DNA from: an uncultured Marinobacter sp.
GTDB taxonomy: Bacteria; Pseudomonadota; Gammaproteobacteria; Pseudomonadales; Oleiphilaceae
Length of the DNA stretch: 62,011 nucleotides
Direction of reading: 5' to 3'
Assembly: GCF_913055835.1 (NCBI RefSeq)
Contig: NZ_CAJXKQ010000024.1
Coordinates: 1 to 62,011, forward strand
Part shown: positions 18,303 through 27,935 of the stretch, in pieces
How the letters are laid out: each line of letters opens with the position of its first letter
Numbering within the stretch: position 1 is the first letter of the stretch
Made by a program: the position numbers and the translations under genes
The notes under the pieces: generated by a model
The model's input: the letters and a program-made list of their open reading frames with translations, nothing else
Told to the model about the DNA's origin: nothing
Databases searched by the model: none

Positions 18303-18833
18303 GTGCAGGTCAGCTCGCGACAGGCCGGTTTCACCCTGATTGAGATACTGGTGGTCCTGGTGGTTGTGGGTCTGCTGGCATCCCTTGCGGTGTTCACCAT
18401 GGGGGGAAGCTCCCAGCAGCGGGCGCTGGAGAGCGAAGTCCGGGAGCTGTATCTGCTCATGCAAACCGCGTCCGAACAGGCGGTGCTTAATAACCTGGAG
18501 CTGGGCTTGCGGCTGGAGGAAGACGGCTATCAGTTCGTGGCCTTTCAGGATCAGACCGGGGACTGGAAAGCCTCTGGCGAGCGCATGTTCCGGGCCCGGA
18601 GTCTTCCCGAATGGCTGACCGTTACCGAGTTTATCGAGAGTGACGCACCGAGGTTGGCAACATCCGAGGACACCTTGCTGCCGGACGTGGTGTTCTTCTC
18701 CAGTGGCGAGACCACACCGTTCGAGCTTGAATTCACCATCGGCAACGGCTCAGACACCATGCATGTGCTGGCCTCGGATGGTGTATCGCCCATGGAGTGG
18801 CGCAAGCCGGGCGATGAAGGGAGCAGCGGGTGA
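18303..18833 (+). CDS. gspH: Minor pseudopilin GspH
   Basis: A protein of 176 residues starting at a GTG. The leader MQVSSRQAG is cleaved before FTLIEILVV. A long N-terminal helix and a beta-rich C-terminal domain fit GspH, a minor pseudopilin near the tip complex. The stop overlaps the gspI GTG start. Confidence 0.9.
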   Translation: MQVSSRQAGFTLIEILVVLVVVGLLASLAVFTMGGSSQQRALESEVRELYLLMQTASEQAVLNNLELGLRLEEDGYQFVAFQDQTGDWKASGERMFRARSLPEWLTVTEFIESDAPRLATSEDTLLPDVVFFSSGETTPFELEFTIGNGSDTMHVLASDGVSPMEWRKPGDEGSSG

Positions 18834-19204
18834 GAACGCAGCGAGGGTTTACCCTGATCGAAGTGCTCATTGCCCTGCTGGTGTTCGGCCTGATTGCGAC
18901 CGCCGCAGCGGAAGTCGGCAGCCAGTACATTTCCAGTTATGAACGGGTGCGTGACAAAACCCTGGCAAGCTGGCTGGCAGATAACCGGATCAACGAAATC
19001 CGCCTCCAGGAAAACATTCCGGGTATTTCCGAGAACTCCAAAGACACTGATTTCGGGCCTTATCGCTGGCGGGTGACGACAGCAATACTGGCCACCGCCG
19101 AAGCGAAGATGCGCCGGGTAGAGGTCACGGTTGCCCGTTACCGGGAGGAAGGCGCGGCGCCGGTGCCCATTCATACCCTGTCTGCTTTCGTGGGGGCACA
19201 ATGA
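18830..19204 (+). CDS. gspI: Minor pseudopilin GspI
   Basis: A protein of 124 residues with a GTG start that overlaps the gspH stop (GTGA). The short leader MRTQRG precedes FTLIEVLIALLVF. GspI nucleates the GspIJK tip complex. The length matches the family. Confidence 0.92.
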   Translation: MRTQRGFTLIEVLIALLVFGLIATAAAEVGSQYISSYERVRDKTLASWLADNRINEIRLQENIPGISENSKDTDFGPYRWRVTTAILATAEAKMRRVEVTVARYREEGAAPVPIHTLSAFVGAQ

Positions 19205-19980
19205 TGTCCGTGCCGCGCCAGCGCTCCCATCCTCAGCAAAATGGGTTCACCCTGCTGGAGGTGTTGATCGCGGTTACCATAACCGCGGTTATCGGGCTTG
19301 GTGTGTGGCAGGTGATCAATGGGGTAGTGAATTCCCGCGATCGGGTGAATGAGCTGGCTGAACAGTTTGACGGGCTGCAGCGGGCCATGCTCCTGCTGGA
19401 GCGGGATATCATGCAGGTGGTCAACCGGCCGGCCAGGGATATTTACGGCGATTTCCAGCCGGCACTGTCCAGTCGGGAGGATGATTTTTCGCTGTTGCTC
19501 ACTCGGCAGGGCTGGCGCAACCCCCTGGGCATCCGTCGTAGTGGCCTGCAGCGCGTTGGCTGGGAATACACCGGCAGCGAATTGCGGCGCCGGTACTGGC
19601 CCATGGTGGACCAGGGTCAGGAAGATGACAGCCGCGACGTGTTGCTTCTGGAAGGTGTAAAACGCCTGGAAGTGCGATTTCTGGATGGCAACCGGAGCTG
19701 GCAGCCCCAATGGCCAACCGATGAGGTAATGGCCGGACTGACTCCGGGCAATCGCCCGGATGTTCCATTACCGCTGGGACTGGAAGTGACCCTGGAGCAC
19801 GAGCGTTTCGGAACGCTGGTCCGGACCTTTGCCCTGCCGGACTTTGATCCGGCGGTTGCCCAGGGGGCCCTGAATCAGGCCAACCAGGCTGCCAGTGAAG
19901 CGGAAGAGGAAAATACCGAAGAAGAGGCTGCCGGAGAACAGCCCGGTGAAGCGACCGGCGCAACCGGGCAGGGAGGTTAG
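19201..19980 (+). CDS. gspJ: Minor pseudopilin GspJ
   Basis: A protein of 259 residues. The leader of 15 residues ends in NG before FTLLEVLIAV. The body up to about residue 220 fits GspJ. It then carries a 35-residue acidic, low-complexity tail rich in Glu, Ala and Gly, which is longer than usual and probably disordered. It overlaps gspI (ATGA). Confidence 0.92.
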   Translation: MMSVPRQRSHPQQNGFTLLEVLIAVTITAVIGLGVWQVINGVVNSRDRVNELAEQFDGLQRAMLLLERDIMQVVNRPARDIYGDFQPALSSREDDFSLLLTRQGWRNPLGIRRSGLQRVGWEYTGSELRRRYWPMVDQGQEDDSRDVLLLEGVKRLEVRFLDGNRSWQPQWPTDEVMAGLTPGNRPDVPLPLGLEVTLEHERFGTLVRTFALPDFDPAVAQGALNQANQAASEAEEENTEEEAAGEQPGEATGATGQGG

Positions 19981-19983
19981 GCG

Positions 19984-20991
19984 GTGATGGCCCAGATCCC
20001 CGGGTTACCGAACCGACAGCGCGGCGTCGCTTTGATCATGGTGCTGCTGGCCATGGCCCTGGTCGTCATGCTTGCTTCAGGGATGACCCAGCAGCAGAGC
20101 TTGCGGGTGTTCAAGGCAGGGCACTACCTGGCCCAGCAACAGGGCCAGAGCATTGCGATTGGCGCGGAAGCCTTTGCCCGCCTGATCCTGCGCAGGGATT
20201 ACGACGAGGACAAGGAAGAAAACCTGATGGTCGATAGCCTTGACGAGTTCTGGGCCGCCAATGCCGCCGTGCTGCCGCTGGATGACAATGGCGTGGCTGA
20301 GGTGCAGATCGACGATCTGGGTGGACGGCTGAATCTTAATGACCTTGTTGGCGCCAATGGCCAGGTGGATCCGATAGTCCGGAATCGTTTCGTTCAGCTA
20401 TTTGCTGCTCTGGGGATTACCGCCGTTTCCGTGGATTCACTGGTGGACTGGATTGACCCCAATGACCAGACGGTGACCGCTTATGGCGCAGAGGATGGCC
20501 AGTACCTGATGGCAGACCAGCCATACCGGGCCGCCAACCAGCCATTTACAACGGTGACCGAGTTGCGCCTGATCGAGGGCATGACCGAAGAAATTTATCG
20601 GGCCCTTCGGCCCCACGTGGCGGCGCTGCCGGTTAATGGCGCCGGAATCAATGTGAACACCGCTACGGCGATGGTGATTCGCTCGCTGCATGAAGAGCTG
20701 ACGGACGCCCAGGCTGCGTCTATTCTTGAGAAGCGGGAAGAGGAACGATTCGAGAACCTTCAGGACTTTCTGGCATTGCCGGAGTTCGCCGGTCTCGGGC
20801 TCAAATCGGTTGGCCTGGGGTTGCAGACACGGTTTTTTGAAGTTGCCTCGCGGATTACCTACGATAACCGTGTCGTGAATATGGTCAGTACCGTGTTCCG
20901 GACTCCGGAAGGCGAAGTCCAGACGGTTAGCAGGGATACCGGGCAGAAAAACCGAATTACCAAAGAGCCTTTTACCATTTCAGAAGGATAA
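19984..20991 (+). CDS. gspK: Minor pseudopilin GspK
   Basis: A protein of 335 residues. The leader ends in RG before VALIMVLLAMAL and, as usual for GspK, the Glu at +5 is absent, which fits a tip position. The helix-hairpin-helix-like helical domain includes LNLNDLV and AGINVNTAT. Start either at this GTG (seven bases after GGAGG) or at the ATG immediately after it. Confidence 0.93.
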   Translation: MMAQIPGLPNRQRGVALIMVLLAMALVVMLASGMTQQQSLRVFKAGHYLAQQQGQSIAIGAEAFARLILRRDYDEDKEENLMVDSLDEFWAANAAVLPLDDNGVAEVQIDDLGGRLNLNDLVGANGQVDPIVRNRFVQLFAALGITAVSVDSLVDWIDPNDQTVTAYGAEDGQYLMADQPYRAANQPFTTVTELRLIEGMTEEIYRALRPHVAALPVNGAGINVNTATAMVIRSLHEELTDAQAASILEKREEERFENLQDFLALPEFAGLGLKSVGLGLQTRFFEVASRITYDNRVVNMVSTVFRTPEGEVQTVSRDTGQKNRITKEPFTISEG

Positions 20992-20993
20992 TC

Positions 20994-22298
20994 ATGTCTT
21001 ATCGCCTTTACGTCCGCCCGATACCGCCGTTCGCGGACGCTGACCAGGATCCCGATGCCCAGATGTTCAACTGGGTCCTGCACGACGCCAGTGGCGATGC
21101 CCAGGCCCGGGGTACCGGCGACAGTCGCGATACCATCGAACAGACTCTGGGGCAGAATGCCCTGGATAATGTCCTGCTGATTGGTCTTATCCCCGGTGAG
21201 GAAGCAATCTACTGTCTGGCCGACATTCCGGCAAAGCAGAGTCGGTTTATCAATCAGGCCTTGCCTTATGCGGTTGAGGAGCAGATCGCCCAGGATATCG
21301 ATTCTGTGCATCTGGCCCTGGGGGCGCACACCGACCATGGTTACCGGGTGGCCGCCATAGACCGTGAGCGCATGGCGCAATGGGTACAGTTGTTCAGCGG
21401 TTGGGAGCGTGTTCGCCTCGACGCCATCTTTCCGGATGCCTCGTTGTTGCCACGCACGGAGGGTGGCTGGTCCGTCTGCCTGGATGGTGAAACGGCCATG
21501 ATGGTGAGCGAAAGAGGTGAGTGGTTGAGCATGCAGTCTGCAAACCTTGGCATGTTCGCCCACACCCTGGCGGCACCCTCCGCCGAAGAAGTTGTGGCGG
21601 AGATCCCGGTAACCGTTTACGGCACCGCCGATGAGTTTGAAGTTCAGCAAACTGCCCTCACCGAATTGAGCGGCTCGGGCCGACTCTCCGTGCGCCGGGA
21701 AACCCTGGAGCTCATGCCGCTGGAACTGCTCGCCTACGCCCATCACCACCATCTTTGTGAGCCGGTTAACCTTTGCCAGGGCATGTTCTCCTCGAAATCC
21801 GGCAAGGCCAGTCCATTGAAACCCTGGAAGCCGTTGATTGCGGTGGCGGCAGTCTGGTTCGGTGTTCAGGTGGCGTTATATGCCGGGATGGGGTTTTATT
21901 ACCAGGATCAGGCGGAGGAATTACAAAGCGAGGCCATGGCAATTTATCGAGACGCTTTCCCGGATGACCGGCGCACCCACGCAGGCAATGTCCGGCGTGT
22001 TATCGAAGGGCAGTTGCGGGTTGCCGGTTCCAGCGGGCCGGAAGTGGACTTCATCACCCTGATGAAATACACCGGCCAGCAATATGCCCGTCTGCCGGGT
22101 AGCCAGGGCGTTAACTTCAACTCGGTGAACTACAGCCGCTCCCGAGGTGAACTGATCGTGGATGTGAGGGCGGACAGTTACGATCGCCTCAGCGCCTTGC
22201 GAAACGGCCTTGCGAACCAGGGGCTGGAAGCGCAGATTGGTTCGGTTGTTAACGAAGCCAGCGGTGCACGTGGCCGCCTGACGGTTTCCGGAGGTTAA
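20994..22298 (+). CDS. gspL: Type II secretion protein GspL
   Basis: A protein of 434 residues. The N-terminal actin-like cytoplasmic domain (about 1-260) binds GspE. A transmembrane helix follows (about 280-303) and a periplasmic ferredoxin-like domain completes the protein. It anchors the ATPase to the membrane and pairs with GspM. It begins two bases after gspK. Confidence 0.92.
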   Translation: MSYRLYVRPIPPFADADQDPDAQMFNWVLHDASGDAQARGTGDSRDTIEQTLGQNALDNVLLIGLIPGEEAIYCLADIPAKQSRFINQALPYAVEEQIAQDIDSVHLALGAHTDHGYRVAAIDRERMAQWVQLFSGWERVRLDAIFPDASLLPRTEGGWSVCLDGETAMMVSERGEWLSMQSANLGMFAHTLAAPSAEEVVAEIPVTVYGTADEFEVQQTALTELSGSGRLSVRRETLELMPLELLAYAHHHHLCEPVNLCQGMFSSKSGKASPLKPWKPLIAVAAVWFGVQVALYAGMGFYYQDQAEELQSEAMAIYRDAFPDDRRTHAGNVRRVIEGQLRVAGSSGPEVDFITLMKYTGQQYARLPGSQGVNFNSVNYSRSRGELIVDVRADSYDRLSALRNGLANQGLEAQIGSVVNEASGARGRLTVSGG

Positions 22299-22302
22299 GG
22301 GT

Positions 22303-22833
22303 ATGCTTTCCCAAATCAAGGATCAGCCGGCTGTCGGCAAAGTGATCGCCCAATACGACCAGTTGCCGCGGCGCGACCAGCAGGCGCTGGTGGTATTGGC
22401 CATCGCAGTGTTTCTGGGTATTTTGTATTTTGCCGTATGGCGTCCGGCGGCGGGCTTTTATGAGCAATCTGTTGCTGCGCGAGACAACGCCGGTGAATTG
22501 CTGGCCTGGATGCAGGCCAACGAACAGACAATTCAACGCCTGGGGAACGTCGGCGGCGACAGTGCCACGGCTACGGCAGATAAGCCTGCGGATGGCCGTG
22601 CCCTGATGGCCCTGGTGACCCGTTCTGCCGGTGAGGCGGGGTTGTCGCTGCAGCGGTTTGAACCCAGCGGAGAGGATGCCATCCGCGTCTGGCTTGAGAA
22701 CGCGCCCTTTGCAGAGGTGGCTGGGTGGCTGGAACGATTGAACAGTAGCCATGGTGTCGTCATTGACCAGGCCGCCATGGACAGGGCAAGTGAACCGGGG
22801 CGGGTATCCGTTCGTTTAACACTGGCCATCTGA
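22303..22833 (+). CDS. gspM: Type II secretion protein GspM
   Basis: A protein of 176 residues with a short cytoplasmic stretch, one transmembrane helix (about 25-45, ALVVLAIAVFLGILYFAVW) and a periplasmic ferredoxin-like domain. It is the partner of GspL. It is the last gsp gene; no gspN and no gspD follow. Confidence 0.9.
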   Translation: MLSQIKDQPAVGKVIAQYDQLPRRDQQALVVLAIAVFLGILYFAVWRPAAGFYEQSVAARDNAGELLAWMQANEQTIQRLGNVGGDSATATADKPADGRALMALVTRSAGEAGLSLQRFEPSGEDAIRVWLENAPFAEVAGWLERLNSSHGVVIDQAAMDRASEPGRVSVRLTLAI

Positions 22834-22889
22834 TTGTGAAAACCAGATTCCGGGCCTTTTGTCCGGAACTGACGCAGGAGAGGGAAGCG

Positions 22890-23558
22890 ATGAGTAGCGG
22901 CACCGACAACAAGAACAAATCCGAGCCAGCCATTGTTCGTCTCGACGAAACGGCGCGCAATGAAGCCAGATCCATTCTGTTTCACGCCTACCGGAACGAA
23001 CCAACGTTCCAGTATCTGTTCGATCACCGACGCCCCGGCTATGATCAGCGTGTGAGAGCCACCATCAGGGAGCTGATAGACCTGTATTTTGAGCTTGATC
23101 AGGAAGCGATCGGTGTGATGGTTGACGATACGCTGGTAGCGGTGGCGTTCATCGGGGACCCGGAACTACGGATGAACCTGGCTGACCAGATAAGCTGGCG
23201 GATTCGTATGGTGTTGACCACCGGCTTTGCCTCCACACGCCGGTATCTGGACTACCACGAGAAAATTCGTGACATGCTGCCGCAACCGCTGGCGCACCAG
23301 TTGCCAATGATGGGGGTTAACCCCAAGTACCAGAATCGCGGCTATGGCCGGTTGTTGCTGAAAACCGTTGAAAAGCTCTGTGCCGAGAATCCCCGTGGCA
23401 GTGGCCTGGTGCTCGATACCGGCAACAATCGCTATCTGCCTTTTTACGAGTCCGAGGGTTTCCGGAGTCTTGGCAAGATAAAGCTCGGTGATTTCGAGGA
23501 TCATGTGCTGTTCCGGGAAGTGCACCCGGAAAGCAAAACGGCCGCGCCTGGCCAAACC
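22890..23558 (+). CDS. GNAT-family N-acetyltransferase
   Basis: A protein of 223 residues. Motif A, VNPKYQNRGYGRLLLKTV near residue 150, contains the acetyl-CoA pyrophosphate-binding Q/RxxGxG/A loop. Motif B (FYESEGFRSLG) follows. The acceptor is unknown. I chose the ATG after GAGAGGG rather than a GTG 18 codons earlier. It lies 56 bases after gspM and could share its transcript, without a functional link I can see. Confidence 0.8.
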
Positions 23559-23588
23559 TGATCTAATTAACGTCTAACGGGAGAAGCT

Positions 23589-24950
23589 GTGTCTGACCAG
23601 CAGGATTTTGATCTGATTGTTATCGGGGCCGGCTCCGGCGGTGTTCGTCTCGCCCGTATGTCCGCCCAGAGGGGCGCAAGGGTCGCCGTGGTTGAATCCC
23701 GGTACCTTGGCGGAACCTGCGTGAACGTGGGCTGTGTGCCAAAGAAGCTGTTTGTGTACGGGGCCCATGTTCACGATGAGCTGGAAGACGCCGCCGGTTA
23801 TGGCTGGCAGGTGCCTCTCGATGATGTCAGTTTCGACTGGCCGAAACTGGTGGCCAACAAGAATGCCGAGATTGAACGCCTGAACGGTATCTATGGCCGG
23901 TTGCTGGAAAACGCCGGTGTGACCATCATCGAAGGGACGGCCTCACTGTCAGACGCCAACACGGTGGTAGTTGGCGACACCTCCTACCGCGCCAGGCACA
24001 TTACCATTGCCACCGGTAGCTGGCCGGTTATTCCAGACGTACCTGGCAAGGAATGCATTCTCACATCCAATGAGATGTTCTACCTGCCGCAACTGCCCAA
24101 GCAGGCTGTGGTGTGGGGCGGTGGCTACATCGCTGTGGAGTTTGCCGGCATCCTGGCCGGACTGGGCGTTGATACCACGTTGCTCTATCGTGGAGATCTG
24201 TTCCTGCGTGGGTTTGATGGTGACATCCGCCGGTTCACTGAACAGGAAATGCGCAAGAAGGGCGTGAACCTGCGGTTTGGTGTAACCATCGAATCCGTTG
24301 AGGCCGACAATGCCCATTACCGGGTGCAACTGAACAATGGTGAAACCCTGGAGACCGGGCTGGTGATGGCGGCGACCGGGCGCCGGGCGCTTGTGGACGG
24401 GCTGGGCCTGACGGATCTTGGCGTTCAGCTCAGCGCTTCAGGCCATGTTGTGGTGGATGACCACTTCCAGACCGCTGTTCCTTCAATTACCGCGTTGGGT
24501 GATGTGATCGGGACGCCGCAGCTTACGCCAGTCGCCCTGGCACAGGGCATGGTGCTCTCCAGGCGGCTGTTTGGCGACGGCAAAGGCGAGATGGACTATT
24601 CCGCGATTCCCACCGCCGTGTTCTGCCAGCCCAACATCGGTACGGTTGGGCTGACCGAGGAAGAGGCCCGTGACGCGGGGCATCGGCTGCGGATTTACCG
24701 TTCCGAGTTCCGCCCGATGAAATATACCCTCAGTGGTCGCGATGAGCGTAGCCTGATGAAGCTGGTCGTAGACGACGAGACTGACAAAGTGTTGGGTGCC
24801 CATATGGTGGGCCCGGATGCGGGTGAGATCACCCAGGGACTGGCCGTTGCGATCAAGGCTGGTGCCACCAAGGCCCAGTTTGATTCCACCCTGGGCATTC
24901 ATCCGACGTCTGCGGAAGAGTTTGTCACCATGAGGGAACCAGTAGCCTGA
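23589..24950 (+). CDS. gor: Glutathione-disulfide reductase
   Basis: A protein of 453 residues. The FAD motif GAGSGG, redox disulfide Cys44-Cys49 in GGTCVNVGC, NADPH Rossmann motif GGGYIAVEF and the C-terminal HPTSAEEFVTM with the catalytic His of the partner subunit define a pyridine nucleotide-disulfide reductase of the Gor type. It keeps glutathione reduced in the cytoplasm. The start is a GTG after GGGAGAAGCT. It is convergent with the hybrid kinase gene. Confidence 0.93.
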   Translation: MSDQQDFDLIVIGAGSGGVRLARMSAQRGARVAVVESRYLGGTCVNVGCVPKKLFVYGAHVHDELEDAAGYGWQVPLDDVSFDWPKLVANKNAEIERLNGIYGRLLENAGVTIIEGTASLSDANTVVVGDTSYRARHITIATGSWPVIPDVPGKECILTSNEMFYLPQLPKQAVVWGGGYIAVEFAGILAGLGVDTTLLYRGDLFLRGFDGDIRRFTEQEMRKKGVNLRFGVTIESVEADNAHYRVQLNNGETLETGLVMAATGRRALVDGLGLTDLGVQLSASGHVVVDDHFQTAVPSITALGDVIGTPQLTPVALAQGMVLSRRLFGDGKGEMDYSAIPTAVFCQPNIGTVGLTEEEARDAGHRLRIYRSEFRPMKYTLSGRDERSLMKLVVDDETDKVLGAHMVGPDAGEITQGLAVAIKAGATKAQFDSTLGIHPTSAEEFVTMREPVA

Positions 24951-24989
24951 ACCAGGGGCTGGCGCCCGGGTGAGGGCGCTGGCGCTTTC

Positions 24990-26933
24990 CTATAGCTGAA
25001 TCCAGCGGCTGAGCACCTCGCGCAGCATTTCCTTCCGAACAGGCTTGGCAAGATAATCGTTCATGCCGCAGTCCAGGCAGCTCTTCTCGGTTCCGGGCAG
25101 TACATCGGCTGTTAATGCAATAATCGGGGTGCCGCTCTGCCCGTTGCTTTGTTCCCATTCCCGGATATAACGGGTGGCTTCGTATCCATCCATCACCGGC
25201 ATCTGGCAATCCATCAGAATAATGTCGTAGCCGGTGTGATTGGTCGTCACCTTCTCAAGTGCTTCCTTGCCGTTGTTGGCAGAATCCGTCTGAAATCCCA
25301 GTCGTTTGAGCATAGCGGTGGCTACACGCTGGTTCACAGGGTTGTCTTCCACCACCAGGGCATGACTAGTGCCACTGATGGTTTCCCTGGGAGGCGGTCC
25401 GGCAGGCTCTGGCTGACTGGTCGGGCTGGCCAGCTCAAAGGGGAGCTCAAAGCGGAACGAGGAGCCTTTCCCCAGATCGGTTTCCACCTGGATATGGCCG
25501 CCCATGAGTTCCACCAGGCGTTGTACCAGGGACAGTCCCAGGCCCGTGCCGCCGTAGCGTCTGCTATTACTGCCATCCAACTGCTCAAAGGAATTAAAAA
25601 TATCCCGCAGGCGATCAACCGGGATCCCGGAACCGGAATCACTTACCGAGCAATTCAGAATAATGCAGTTGTCTTCCAGGGCGAAACATCCGGCCTGGAT
25701 GTTGATGAAACCATCACCGGTAAACTTGATGGCGTTATCGGCAAGCCCCGCAAGGATTTGACGAAGACGTGCCGGGTCGCCTATGACCACCGGGTTCTCA
25801 GGCCAATCGCCAAAGAATTTGAGGTTGAGAGCGAGGCCTTGCTGTTCAGCCAGGTGCCGGTAGGTGGCGGTACAGTTGGAAATCAGCTCGCGAAGGTCAA
25901 ACTCCTGGTTTTCAAGCTTCAGGGTGCCACTGTCTATTTTTGAGTAATCCAGGATGTCCCCGATGACGGTGAGCAGATCCTCGGTGGATTGGCGTGCGGT
26001 AGTGAGGTATTCCCGTTGGCGATGGGTTAACGGCTCTTCCTGAATCAGATCCACCATCCCGAGAACCCCGTTCAAGGGTGTACGCAGCTCGTGGCTCATG
26101 GTGGCCAGGAACTCGGATTTGGCCTGGTTCGCCATTTCAGCCTTTTCCCGTGCCCCTTCCGAAGCGGCCAGTGTCTGGTCCCGCGCTGTCTTCAGGCTCG
26201 CCAGATGGCGGGCAAGTTCGTTCAGCTGATCTTCAATGGCGACAATCTCCCGGGAACTCTGGTGGGTATTCAGAGGGCGTTCCTGATAGTCACCGGCCGT
26301 CAGTTTTCCGATTCGTCCGGCAAGATCCCGGATGGGTGCAAGAATAGTTCCGAGGAAATGGTTGATGATCAGTATGGTAAAGAGCAGCAGTGCCACGCCG
26401 ACGGCAATGGACGTCCAGAGGATATCCTGTCGTCTGTTGGCAAGAACATCGTGACCCACGCCGACCTGAACAGTACCAACGCGAAGAGAGCCCGAGCCAA
26501 AGCCATAGTCCGGTTCAAACCATTCCGCAGTACGCTCAGAGCCAAACTCCAGGGGTTGCTGGAGAATGTCGGCCTCGAAAATCTGGTAGCGCTGGGGCAT
26601 ATCAGCAGGATCGACCGATTGGTGGGAAACAAAGCCGATCTGGTCTCCCATAACATCCGAAACCCGGATCCAGTCTGCTTTGCTGCGGCGCAGTGACTGG
26701 GAGAGTATCTGATCCAGAGCCTGGGTGTTCCCGGAAACCACCGCGTACTCCAGCGCGGGTGCCAGGCTGTCGGCAAGCATCTGGCTGCTGTCTGATACAT
26801 CCCGACGGGCATCTTCCAGCCGCACGGACGTGAAGAACACCATGAGCACGATGAACATGACAACGGCCGGTAACGCGCCCAGGAGCAGGAGTTTGCGGGA
26901 CAGGGGGCGTTGTTGCCGGTGGCTGTTACTCAT
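24990..26933 (-). CDS. Hybrid sensor histidine kinase
   Basis: A protein of 647 residues. The start is the ATG six bases after GGGGAGG. Order: transmembrane helix (about 14-36), periplasmic sensor (about 37-175), second transmembrane helix (about 178-203), HAMP, HisKA with [14 protein letters not shown], HATPase with a GTGLGLSLV box, and a C-terminal receiver domain (about 525-645) with phospho-acceptor Asp in [12 protein letters not shown]. No HPt domain, so phosphate must pass to a separate protein. It overlaps the binding-protein gene by eight bases; together with the TonB receptor gene it looks like a sensory unit in which the binding protein presents a ligand to the kinase. Confidence 0.9.
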   Translation of the reverse strand: MSNSHRQQRPLSRKLLLLGALPAVVMFIVLMVFFTSVRLEDARRDVSDSSQMLADSLAPALEYAVVSGNTQALDQILSQSLRRSKADWIRVSDVMGDQIGFVSHQSVDPADMPQRYQIFEADILQQPLEFGSERTAEWFEPDYGFGSGSLRVGTVQVGVGHDVLANRRQDILWTSIAVGVALLLFTILIINHFLGTILAPIRDLAGRIGKLTAGDYQERPLNTHQSSREIVAIEDQLNELARHLASLKTARDQTLAASEGAREKAEMANQAKSEFLATMSHELRTPLNGVLGMVDLIQEEPLTHRQREYLTTARQSTEDLLTVIGDILDYSKIDSGTLKLENQEFDLRELISNCTATYRHLAEQQGLALNLKFFGDWPENPVVIGDPARLRQILAGLADNAIKFTGDGFINIQAGCFALEDNCIILNCSVSDSGSGIPVDRLRDIFNSFEQLDGSNSRRYGGTGLGLSLVQRLVELMGGHIQVETDLGKGSSFRFELPFELASPTSQPEPAGPPPRETISGTSHALVVEDNPVNQRVATAMLKRLGFQTDSANNGKEALEKVTTNHTGYDIILMDCQMPVMDGYEATRYIREWEQSNGQSGTPIIALTADVLPGTEKSCLDCGMNDYLAKPVRKEMLREVLSRWIQL

Positions 26934-27903
26934 CAGACGCCTCCCCATTGACGGTCAGTTGTCGATCCACCCGTGTGGCAATATCCTCACGGCTGGGTAA
27001 GGGGATGTTCAGGGAGCGTGCGACCTGAGTGTTCACCTCGACCCGGAACTCTTCCGGATAGGCGGGAGCCGGAAATTTTCCGGATTCGTAAAACGTTTCC
27101 AGAAACTCATTGGCCAGCTCGACCATTTCAGGGAACGGCGCGTAACTGGATGCCAGGGATCCCGCTTTCACATAAGCCTGAGTCGGTCCGATGACAATCT
27201 GATTACGGCGATAGGCGGTTAACAGAATATGTTTGATGGTTCTGGGGTTGTAGATGGCACTGTCCGGGGCGGCTAGCAGAAAATCACCGTAACCCAGCGC
27301 CCGGACGAGGGTGGGAATCAGCTTGTCGTTACTGTCGACAAGAAATATCCGTGCCGACATGCCATAGCTTGGCAGCTCATCAATCAGAGGTTCGTAAAGT
27401 TCAACCGAGTCTGCGGTCGCCAGCAGGGCTACCTTGGTGGCCTGTGGCAGGATCGCCTTTCCCGTAAGCGCCTGGCGAATGAGGGGGACGTCGTACAGAA
27501 CGCCCGTAATCTGGCCGGGGTTGCGTTCCGCGAACCCTGAAATAAAGGATTTCTCGACCAGCATTGCCAGAATGTGGGCGGAACGGTTTGCCTGGCGGGC
27601 GCGGGAAAAAGCAGCGGGCCCGACGGTGATTATCGGGCCGTCGCCAAGCGTGGCAAGTTGGTCCTCGGCAACCTCGGTCAGGGAGAGTGCCGGCTCCAGC
27701 TTGTCCCTCAGGAGTTGCACCAGGTGTTGATCAAGCGGGGCGTTTCCGGAGCCGGCAAAGTAGACCGTGCGGGCCGGTGATTCCTGGGCGTGGGTGAACA
27801 TCGAAAATACGGCCAGAAGCAGAGCAGCAAGGGCCCTGGGAAAAAGACCCGTCGTTCTGCATCCCGACTGCTCTCGATGTATCGTGTCTGTACTCCGCTC
27901 CAT
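26926..27903 (-). CDS. Periplasmic ABC-type substrate-binding protein (ABC_sub_bind)
   Basis: A protein of 325 residues with an N-terminal signal peptide ending near AQES (about residue 40). The two-lobe fold with repeated strand-helix units matches the TrpX/ABC_sub_bind family of uncharacterised binding proteins. There is no ABC permease or ATPase gene nearby. The gene lies between a TonB-dependent receptor (32 bases upstream) and a hybrid kinase whose start it overlaps, so a sensing role is more likely than transport. The ligand is unknown. Confidence 0.75.
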   Translation of the reverse strand: MERSTDTIHREQSGCRTTGLFPRALAALLLAVFSMFTHAQESPARTVYFAGSGNAPLDQHLVQLLRDKLEPALSLTEVAEDQLATLGDGPIITVGPAAFSRARQANRSAHILAMLVEKSFISGFAERNPGQITGVLYDVPLIRQALTGKAILPQATKVALLATADSVELYEPLIDELPSYGMSARIFLVDSNDKLIPTLVRALGYGDFLLAAPDSAIYNPRTIKHILLTAYRRNQIVIGPTQAYVKAGSLASSYAPFPEMVELANEFLETFYESGKFPAPAYPEEFRVEVNTQVARSLNIPLPSREDIATRVDRQLTVNGEASDE

Positions 27904-27935
27904 ACCGTCCAGGGCTCGCGCTGTCCTTGTTAGCT